Below are positions 57,016-64,000 of a DNA stretch of 64,000 nucleotides, one piece after another. The stretch spans positions 32,746,501 through 32,810,500 of the forward strand of contig NC_073643.1 in assembly GCF_029407905.1 (NCBI RefSeq), in the 5' to 3' direction. The DNA comes from Bubalus kerabau. Lineage: Eukaryota; Chordata; Mammalia; Artiodactyla; Bovidae. Below the pieces are notes generated by a model. It had not been told where the DNA came from. It ran no database searches and saw only the letters and a list, made by a program, of their open reading frames with translations. A program made the translations under genes and the position numbers. How positions within the stretch are numbered: position 1 is the first letter of the stretch; each line of letters begins with the position of its first letter.

Positions 57016-58542
57016 AAGCAAAATGGCTGTCTGGGGAGGCCTTACAAATAGCTGTGAAAAGAAGAGAAGTGAAAAGCAAAGGAGAAAAGGAAAGATATAA
57101 GCATCTGAATGCAGAGTTCCGAAGAATAGCAAGAAGAGATAAGAAAGCCTTCCTCAGTGATCAATGCAAAGAAATAGAGGAAAACAACAGAATGGGAAAG
57201 ACTAGGGATCTCTTCAAGAAAATTAGAGATTCCAAGGGAACATTTCATGCAAAGATGGGCTCAATAAAGGACAGAAATGGTATGGACCTAACAGAAGCAT
57301 AAGGTATTAGGAAGAGGAGGCAAGAATACACAGAAGAACTGTACAAAAAAGATCTTCATGACCCAGATAATCACGATGGTGTGATCACTCACCTAGAGCC
57401 AGACATCCTGGAATGTGAAGTCAAGTGGGCCTTAGAAAGCATCACTATGAACAAAGCTAGTGGAGGTGATGGAATTCCAGTGGAGCTATTTCAAATCCTG
57501 AAAGATGATGCTGTGAAAGTGCTGCACTCAATATGCCAGCAAATGTGGAAAATTCAGCAGTGGCCACAGGACTGGAAAAGGTCCGTTTTCATTCCAGTCC
57601 CAAAGAAAGGCAATGCCAAAGAATGCTCAAACTACCACACAATTGCACTCATCTCACACGCTAGTAAAGTAATGCTCAAAATTCTCCAAGCCAGACTTCA
57701 GCAATATGTGAACCATGAACTTGCAGATGTTCAAGCTGGTTTTAGAAAAGGCAGAGGAACCAGAGATCAAATTGCCAACATCCGCTGGATCATCGAAAAA
57801 GCAAGAGAGTTACAGAAACATATCTATTTCTGCTTTATTGACTATGCCAAAGCCTTTGACTGTGTGGATCACAATAAACTGTGGGAAATTCTGAAAGAGA
57901 TGGGAATACCAGACCACCTTGACCTGCCTCTTGAGAAATCTGTATGCAGGCCAGGAAGCAACAGTTAGAATTGGACATGGAACAACAGACTGGTTCCAAA
58001 TAGGAAAAGGAGTACGTCAAGGCTGTATATTGTCACCCTGCTTATTTAACTCCTATGCAGAGTACATCATGAGAAACGCTGGACTGGAAGAAGCACAAGC
58101 TGGAATCAAGATTGCCGGGAGAAATATCAATAACTTCTGATATGCAGATGACACCACCCTTATGGCAGAAAGTGAAGAGGAACTAAAAAGCCTCTTGATG
58201 AAAGTGAAAGAGGAGAGTGAAAAAGTTGGCTTAAAGCTCAATATTCAGAAAATGAAGATCATGGCATCTGGTCCCATCACTTCATGGCAAATAGATGGGG
58301 AAACAGTGGAAACAGTGTCAGACTTTATTTTCTGGGGCTCCAAGATCACTGCAGATGGTGACTGCAGCCATGAAATTAAAAGATGCTTACTCCTTGGAAG
58401 GAAAGTTATGACCAACCTAGATAGCATATTCCAAAGCAGAGACATTACTTTGCCAACAAAGGTCCGTCTAGTCAAGGCTATGGTTTTTCCTGTGATCATG
58501 TATGGATGTGAGAGTTGGACTGTGAAGAAAGCTGAGCACTGA
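57016..58542 (+). pseudogene. BovB linker-RT pseudogene with stops and a frameshift
   Basis: The first frame is broken by a TAA at 57300-57302, where the family has Glu in LTEAED. It then continues from 57381 with NKASGGDGIPVELF (residues 24-37 of that frame), GFRKGRGTRDQI, and RT motif A FIDYAKAFD (residues 152-160). An extra T near 57921 (ACCACCTTGACC) shifts the frame. The next frame carries intact motif B GVRQGCILSPCLFN, then a TGA at 58138-58140 immediately before the YADD catalytic box (58141-58152). A further TGA at 58540 fits CGA-to-TGA CpG decay. Both catalytic motifs are still legible but no continuous protein is possible. Confidence 0.9.
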
Positions 58543-58920
58543 AGAATGGATGCTTTTGAACTGTGGTGTTGGAGAAGACTCTTGAGAGTCCCTTGGATTG
58601 GAAGGAGATCCAACCAGTCCATTCTGAAGGAGATCAGCCCTGGGTGTTCTTTGGAAGGACTGATGCTAAAGCTGAAACTCCAGTACTTTGGCCACCTCAT
58701 GTGAAGAGTTGACTCACTGGAAAAGACTCTGATGCTGGGAGGGATTGGGGGCAGGAGGAGAAGGGGACGACAGAGGATGAGCTGGCTGGATGGCATCACT
58801 GACTCGATGGGCGTGAGTCTGAGTGAACTCCGGGATTTGGTGATGGACAGGGAGGCCTGGTGTGCTGCAATTCATGGGGTCACAGAATCGGACACGACTG
58901 AGCGACTGAACTGAACTGAA
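57016..58920 (+). mobile_element. Inner BovB, sense, 5'-truncated, ~1.9 kb
   Basis: It starts AAGCAAAATGGCTGTCTGGG, inside the region between endonuclease and RT, and runs to the 3' end CGACTGAACTGAACTGAA. It is the longest continuous BovB in the window, covering the linker domain, the full RT and the C-terminal domain. The target-site duplication at its borders is at most 1-2 bp, or there was a 1-bp loss. RTE-type insertions are known to have short or variable duplications. Confidence 0.94.
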
Positions 58921-60104
58921 GTTGGTCATAGCTTTCCTTCCAAGGAGCAAGCATCTTTTAATTCCATGGCTTCAGTCACCATCTGCAGTGATTTTGGAGC
59001 TCCACCCCCACCCAAATAAAGTCTGTCACTGTTTCCATCGTTTCCCCATCTATTTGTCATGAAGTGATTGTACCAGATGCTATGATCTTAGTTTTCTGAA
59101 TGTTGAGCTTTAAGCCAACTTTTTCACTCTCCTCTTTCACTTTCATCAATTAGTTCTTCTTCACTTTCTGCCTTACTAGTGGTATCATCTGTGTATCTGA
59201 GATTATTGATATTTCTCCCAGCAATCTTGATTTCAGCTTGTGCTTCATTCGTCCTGGCATTTTGCATGATGTACCCTGCATATAAGTTAAATAAGCAGGG
59301 TGACAATATACAGCCTGACATGCTCCTTTCCCTATTTGGAACCAGGCTGCTGTATGTCCAGTTCTAACTATTGCTTCTTGACCTGCATACAGATTTCTCA
59401 GGAGGCAGGTCAGGTGGTCTGCTATTCCCATCTCTTTCAGAATTTTCCACAGTTTGTTGTGATCCACACAGTCAAAGGCTCTGGCATAGTCAAGAAAGCA
59501 GAAATAGATGCTTTTCTGGAACTCTCTTGCTCTGTCGATGATCCAGAGGATATTGACAATTTCATCTCTGGTTCCTCTGCCTTTTCTAAACCAGGTTGAA
59601 CATCTGGAATTTCATGGTTCACATACTGTTGAAGCCTGGCTTGGAGAATTTTGAGTATTACTTTGCTAGCATGTGAGATGAGTACAATTGTGCAGTAGTT
59701 GGAGCATTCTCTGGTTTTGCCTTTCTTTGGGATTGGAATGAAAACTGGCCTTTTCCGGTCCTGTGGCCACCTCTGAGTTTTTCAGATTTGCTGGCATATT
59801 GAGTGCAGCACTTTCACACCATCATCTTTCAGGATTTGAAAGAGCTCAACTGGAATTCCATCACCTCCACTAGCTTTGTTCATAGTGATGGTCTTGATCA
59901 CTGTCTCCTGTACAATGTCATGAACCTCCATCCATAGTTGTCCAGGCACTGTCTATCAGATCTAATCCCTTGAATCTATTTGTCACTTCCACTGTATAAT
60001 CATAAGGGATTTGATTTAGGTCATATCTAAATGGTCTAGTGGTTTTCCCTACTTTCTTCCATTTAAGTGTGAATTTGGCAATAAGGAGTTCCTGATCTGA
60101 GCCA
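58921..60104 (-). mobile_element. Outer BovB, middle piece, with internal deletion
   Basis: Antisense from GTTGGTCATAGCTTTCCTTC to 'GAGTTCCTGATCTGAGCCA'. It contains the RT region (CATGATGTACCCTGCATATA is the motif after B; minus-strand RYTDD at about 59200 replaces RYADD). Near 59887-59890 the text jumps from sequence upstream of the linker domain straight into the RT N-terminus (...GTAGTGATG/GTCTTGATC...). At least ~425 bp present in the inner copy (57016-57440) is missing. Confidence 0.9.
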
Positions 60105-61055
60105 AAGAATGAACACCACAATCACAGAAAACTAACCAAACTGATCACATGGATCACAGCTTTGTCTAGCTCAATGAAACTATGAGCCATGCCATGTAGG
60201 GCCACACAAGATGGACGGGTCATGGTGGAGAGTTCTGACAAAATATGGTCCACTGAAGAAGAGTTGGGAAACCACTTCAATAGTTTTGCCTTGAGAACCC
60301 CATGAACAGTATGAAAAGGCAAAAAGATAGGACACTGAAAGATGAACCACCCAGGTTGGTATGTGTCCAATACGCTACTGGAAAAGAGTGGAGGAATAAC
60401 TCCAGAATGAATGAAGAGACAGAGCCAAAGCAAAAACAACACCTAGTTGTGGATGTGATGGCTGATGGAAATAAAGTCTTTTGCTGTAAAGAACAATATT
60501 GCATAGGAACCTGGAATGTTAGATCCATGAATCAAGGCAAATTGGAAGTAATCAAACAGGAGATGGCAAGAGTGAACATCAACATTTTAGGGATCAGCAA
60601 ACTAAAATGGACTGAAATGGGTTGAATTTATTTCAGATGATGATAATATCTACTACTGTGGGCAAGAATCCCTTAGAAGAAATGGAGTAGCCATCATAGT
60701 CAACAAGAGTCCAAAATGCAGTACTTGGATGCAACTCAAAAATGACAAAACGATCTCTGTTTATTTTCAAGGCAAATCATTCAATATCACAGTAATCCAA
60801 GTCTATGCTCTGACCAGTAATGCTGAAGAAGTTGATGTTGAATGGTTCTATTAAGACCTCCAAGACTTTCTAGAACTAAAACCCAAAAAAGATGTCATCT
60901 TCATTATAGGGGACTGGAATGCAAAAGTAGGAAGACAAGAGCTACCTGGAGTAACAGGTAAATTTGTCCTTGGAATACAAAATGAAACAGGTCAAAGGCT
61001 AATAGAGTTTTGCCAAGAGAACACACTGGTCATAGCAAACACCCTGTTTGAAGTG
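60105..61055 (+). mobile_element. Outer BovB, inverted 5' UTR and endonuclease piece
   Basis: Sense sequence of the BovB 5' end: 'TCTAGCTCAATGAAACTATG', 'GACGGGTCATGGTGGAGAG', 'TTGAGAACCCCATGAACAGT', then the endonuclease up to 'GCAAACACCCTGTTTG'. No other copy in the window keeps this region. Its orientation is opposite to the rest of the same element, as expected for a twin-primed 5' inversion. Confidence 0.88.
60302..60960 (+). pseudogene. BovB AP-endonuclease domain pseudogene
   Basis: Codons 60302-60625 (107 residues) give the BovB N-terminus and the start of the APE-like endonuclease, which nicks target DNA to prime reverse transcription. GTWNVRSMNQGK at residues 69-80 is the first APE motif. 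In LGISKLKWTEMG (96-107) the position after GIS is Lys where the family has the catalytic Glu, so the site itself is altered. An extra T at about 60624 (GGGTTGAATTT) then shifts the frame. A TAA interrupts near 60852. The later GDWNAKVG motif (about 60909-60932) with the D-x-N residues is still readable. Non-functional. Confidence 0.85.
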
Positions 61056-61062
61056 CAAAATT

Positions 61063-62503
61063 ACTGAATATATATTTACATAAATACATAGCTCACATAT
61101 AAGCACTATATACATATTACACTTGAATTAGAGACAGTCTAGAAGAAAAGTCTTAAAATTACAAACATGCCCATTTCTTCATTTTAGGTCTAATACAAAT
61201 AAAATCAAAAGTATAATGGAGACTGGAGAAGTTGACAACACAAATTCTCAACTTCAGTAACTCTTCACACTCTCAGCTTTCTTCCCTCTTGTCTCTTTCA
61301 CAGTCCTAACACACACAGGGCAGCTACAATGCACTTCTCAGTGTTTTCTGAATAAATGCTGTTTTGTTTCTTCCTGCAGGAAGTCAACTTCAACTCATTC
61401 CTCCAGATATCTTTCAAATTATCAGTGGCCCAGCACTCAGAACAGAGGCCCCAAGAAACAGGTACACTGGGGTTTATGGTTTCTTCCAGGTGTTGTGAAG
61501 TTGGACAATGAACCCACTTTCTCTAAGCCTTGTTAAGCCCAATTCTCAGACATGAAATATACCTGCACTATCTACGTCCAGAGAGTAGAAAAAAGAAAGT
61601 CTAGGAAAGTGCTCTAGAGTATCCACTGGACACATCCAATCATGACACCCGTCTTTCTCGACTCTCTTCTGAAAGGAAAAGCTGCCAAGGAGACAATTCA
61701 ATTCCACTTCTTGGGAAACTGAACCAAAAAGATTTTTTAAAATTTCAGAAAGAGGAAAGGAAGAGGAGAATGTGGAGCCAGCCAAACTGCATTGATAGAG
61801 AATCACCAGAAGAAAGTGTTTGTATACCTTGATGTCAAACTACATGTAGGGGGGCGATCACTCACACTTATCCTTTCACAGAAAACAACTGAAAATACTG
61901 AAAAAAAAAAAAAACTAATCATCTTAGTCACTTGAACTTGCTTACTAGGTAGTAAGGAATTATCACAGCTGTATCTGAGTGGAAGTAGAAACCCACATAA
62001 ACAGTGGACCCTCAGAGAACTTGTATAGCCACACAAACTTGAGGTGTGATTTTGAAGATTTCAATGGATCCAGAGGATTAATTCAAAGCTGCATCCCTAT
62101 CCCCAGAGTATGAAGTCTTGGAAGACAGCTTCTCTCTATACCACGGAGGGGGTGGGGCGGGCAGTGGCGGTGGCGGACCTGATAGGGCTTTGCCCTCTAG
62201 GTAAGGACAAGTCCAGGGCAGGCTCACCACATCCCTGCAAACCCAGAGACCTTACGGGAAGTCTTCCTGCTCTTGAGCAAAGCATGGACATAAAATCATC
62301 TTTATGTGAGTATAATTATAACCATGAGCTGCTGTTGCAGGGATATTTGAGAAAAGGTAAGAACATCTGGGTGATTCAAAAGTTTTCTCGCCCTCAAAAT
62401 CCTCAGGCCTTGAACTGTTCAGTATTATTAGTCATTATTACTATGAAATACATAGAACATACAAATTTATCATTATAACTATTTACAAGTATACAATTAG
62501 TGG
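61063..62503. other. Unique DNA with a candidate exon and a G-rich tract
   Basis: No dispersed repeat recognised. It contains the splice-bounded stretch 61380-61461 and a G/C-rich tract at 62145-62176. The open frame 62110-62478 (+, 122 codons) begins across the G-rich tract (GVGRAVAVADL) and has no recognised domain. Confidence 0.45.
61380..61461 (+). other. Candidate 82-nt internal exon (unconfirmed)
   Basis: A strong acceptor (TTTTGTTTCTTCCTGCAG ending at 61379) and a donor ACAG/GTACAC at 61462 enclose 82 nt that are open in all three frames. One frame reads LQLIPPDIFQIISGPALRTE, which looks protein-like, but I do not recognise it. Three open frames over 82 nt can arise by chance, and an untranslated or lncRNA exon is equally possible. 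Confidence 0.22.
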
Positions 62504-62708
62504 CAGTAGCTTCCTGGTCCTCAAGGTAAAGATTCTACCTGCTATGCAGGAGACTGAGGTTCAATCCCTGGGTCAGGAAGATCCCCTGGAGAAGGGAATG
62601 ACAATCCACTCCAGTATTCTTGCCTGGAGAATCCCATGAACAGAGAAGCCTGGCAGGCTACAGTCCATGGGGTTGCAAAGAGTCGGACATGACTGAGCGA
62701 CTAACATG
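62504..62708 (+). mobile_element. Bov-tA SINE
   Basis: 'AGCTTCCTGGTCCTCAAGGT' head (slightly diverged), 'GGTTCAATCCCTGGGTCAGG' B-box region, and tail 'GTCGGACATGACTGAGCGAC' followed by GCATGCATGC. Confidence 0.92.
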
Positions 62709-62855
62709 CAATATGCATGCATGCAACTCTCACCACTACCTAGTTCTGAAACATTTTCATCACACTACATGGAAACCCCATACCCATTCAATGAACCGCA
62801 AAGGTTCTGATACTGGAATTATCAAGGGCAGATTATAAAATACTGCAGCAAGTGC

Positions 62856-63090
62856 AGAATTTATTTACAAACCCAAACAGATTCACAGATTTACAGAATA
62901 AATGTATGGTTACCTGTTAGGAAGGGTGGAGGGAGGGACAGATTGAGAGTCTGAGACTGACAGGCACACACTGCTGTATCTAAGATAGATAAGCAAACAG
63001 AACCTACTGCACAGCACAGGGAACTCTGCTCAATCGTCTATAATTACTTAAATGGGAAAAGAATTTTAATTTTTTTTAAATTTAAACTTT
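62856..63090 (+). mobile_element. L1 3' UTR fragment
   Basis: 'TTTATTTACAAACCCAAACA', 'GGGTGGAGGGAGGGACAGAT', 'GCACAGCACAGGGAACTCTG', 'CTCAATCGTCTATAATTACT', then a decayed A/T-rich tail. It lacks the last part of the 3' UTR and is 5'-truncated. Confidence 0.8.
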
Positions 63091-63141
63091 ATACAAGTTG
63101 TATTAATAAAAAGTCCTCAATACATAATGCAGTTAAAAAGT

Positions 63142-63429
63142 ACTGTGTGCTTGCTGCTGCTAAGTCGCTTCAGTTGTGTCCGACTCTGTGCGACCCCATA
63201 GACGGCAGCCCATCAGGCTCCTCTGTCCCTGGGATTCTCCAGGCAAGAACACTGGAGTGGGTTGCCATTTCCTTCTCCAATGCATGAAAGAGAAAAGTGA
63301 AAGTGAAAGTGAAGTCGTGTCCGACTGTTAGCGACCCCATGGACTGCAGCCCACCAGGCTCCTCCATCCATGGGAGTTTCCAGGCAAGAGTACTGGAGTG
63401 GTGCCATTGCCTTCTCCAACTGTGTGCTT
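63142..63429 (-). mobile_element. ART2A SINE with 11-bp target duplication beside a Bov-tA
   Basis: Antisense dimer from GCTGCTGCTAAGTCGCTTCA to GCCATTGCCTTCTCCA. ACTGTGTGCTT is repeated exactly at 63142-63152 and 63419-63429. The target lies at the tail end of the older Bov-tA that follows. Confidence 0.95.
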
Positions 63430-63736
63430 AGTCACTTCCAACTCTTTGCAACCCCATGGACTTTAGCCCACCAAGCTCCTCTGTCCAGGCAAGAATACTG
63501 GAATGGGTTACTATGCCCTCCTCCACGGTACCTTCCCAACCCAGGGATCAAACCCAGGTCTTCCACATTGCAGATGGATTTTTTTTTTTTTTTACCATCT
63601 GAGCCACCAGGGAAGGTCCAAGAATACTGGCATGGGTAGTCTAGTCTATCCCTTCTCCAGGGGAGCTTTCTGACCCAGGAATCAAACTGGGGTCTTCTGC
63701 ATTGCAGGCGAATTCTTTACCAGCTGAGCTACCCAG
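63430..63736 (-). mobile_element. Bov-tA SINE, head-duplicated form, antisense
   Basis: 'AGTCACTTCCAACTCTTTGC' tail, first head ending 'GAGCCACCAGGGAAGG' (63616), then 'TCCAAGAATACTGGCATGGG' and a second head ending 'CAGCTGAGCTACCCAG'. The reverse-complement junction (ATTCTTGGA/CCTTCCCTGG) is the same as in the copy at 7739-8051. A T15 run (about 63580-63594) has expanded within the first head. Confidence 0.9.
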
Positions 63737-64000
63737 AAAAAATTAGGAAATTTAAATGAAAATGCATAAATTTGGGGTACACCAAAAGATAATATCAGGT
63801 ACCTGAATAATTATTCTAGGTCTTGGAGAATATATTTATTATTTTTAATTTCCTGAGATCCTACACCTAATCTCTTTCAAAATATTATTAATACTAATCC
63901 TTAGTATACTGTGTTTGATATTCAGCATTTCAAACACATTCCTGGAATATGTTAGGATAAAAGACAGACACTATTTGTATATTTCATATTTCATTTTGTA
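63737..64000. other. Unique AT-rich DNA to window end
   Basis: Nothing recognised. Confidence 0.4.

Larger units (their letters stand above)
56534..61062 (-). mobile_element. Compound BovB: inverted 5' part, nested second BovB, 7-bp target duplication
   Basis: CAAAATT at 56534-56540 and 61056-61062 brackets one minus-strand BovB in three pieces. 56541-57015 is the antisense 3' end. 58921-60104 is the antisense middle (RT and the region before it). About 60105-61055 is the 5' UTR plus endonuclease, in sense, i.e. inverted. A second, plus-strand BovB (57016-58920) sits between the first two pieces: the antisense copy stops at 'GCTGTCTA' (57008-57015) and resumes with 'GTTGGTCATAGC' (58921), which are neighbours in BovB. 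Loss of function is complete. The reading rests on my alignment by eye to the family and to the other copies in this window. Confidence 0.88.

Noticed and set aside
62110..62478. 122-codon frame over the G-rich tract
   Set aside because: It has no domain and no clear relation to the nearby candidate exon. Two GTAAG donor-like sites fall inside it, but no matching acceptors were found.

Overview
The window is nuclear DNA of a pecoran ruminant (cattle, sheep, goat or deer type). Its repeats show this: BovB (RTE) LINE copies, the tRNA-Glu-derived Bov-tA SINE, the dimeric ART2A/Bov-A2 SINE with (AGC)n tails, CHR-type cetartiodactyl SINEs, artiodactyl L1 3' ends, and older mammalian layers (MIR, L2-like, L1M, a hAT-Charlie fossil). 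The species cannot be fixed from this. Nothing is bacterial or viral, and there is no operon, CRISPR array or rRNA. The tRNA-like segments are all SINE heads. I see no convincing host protein-coding gene. The only long protein-like reading frames are decayed BovB endonuclease/reverse transcriptase pieces. Two short stretches have the layout of splice-bounded exons (26-114 and 61380-61461) and are offered only as candidates. Most likely this is intergenic or long-intron DNA.

Layout. 1-7.4 kb is mostly unique AT-rich DNA with an L2-like tail, a 206-bp foldback element and a hAT fossil. 7.4-9.1 kb holds old L1, a head-duplicated Bov-tA, a perfect 51-bp tandem duplication of a palindromic TA/TG/CA sequence, and a GGAT/GATA microsatellite. 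9.1-15.2 kb is nearly repeat-free. 15.2-18.5 kb has ART2A, a BovB stub, a 5'-truncated L1 and MIR. 18.5-23.5 kb is mostly unique, with a Bov-tA head, a MIR and an L2-like relic. 23.6-24.9 kb is an antisense BovB with a 281-codon open RT segment. 26.1-28.0 kb is an old repeat broken by a BovB, an ART2A and an L1. 29.6-33.9 kb carries scattered SINEs. 33.9-39.65 kb is a repeat-poor block with several inverted repeats and one CpG-richer patch. 41-48 kb has SINEs and three BovB copies. 48-53 kb has MIRs, a CHR SINE and an older BovB tail. 53.5-63.7 kb is the densest insertion zone: an ART2A inside a MIR, ART2A plus Bov-tA pairs, a 5'-inverted (twin-primed) L1, and a 4.5-kb compound BovB.

The best finding is that compound BovB. 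A minus-strand copy has its 5' endonuclease part inverted. It carries a second, plus-strand BovB inserted into its RT region, is flanked by a 7-bp CAAAATT duplication, and has an internal deletion with 4-bp microhomology. The whole can be read as an ordered history of retrotransposition events. It is a mechanistic curiosity rather than a new biological system.
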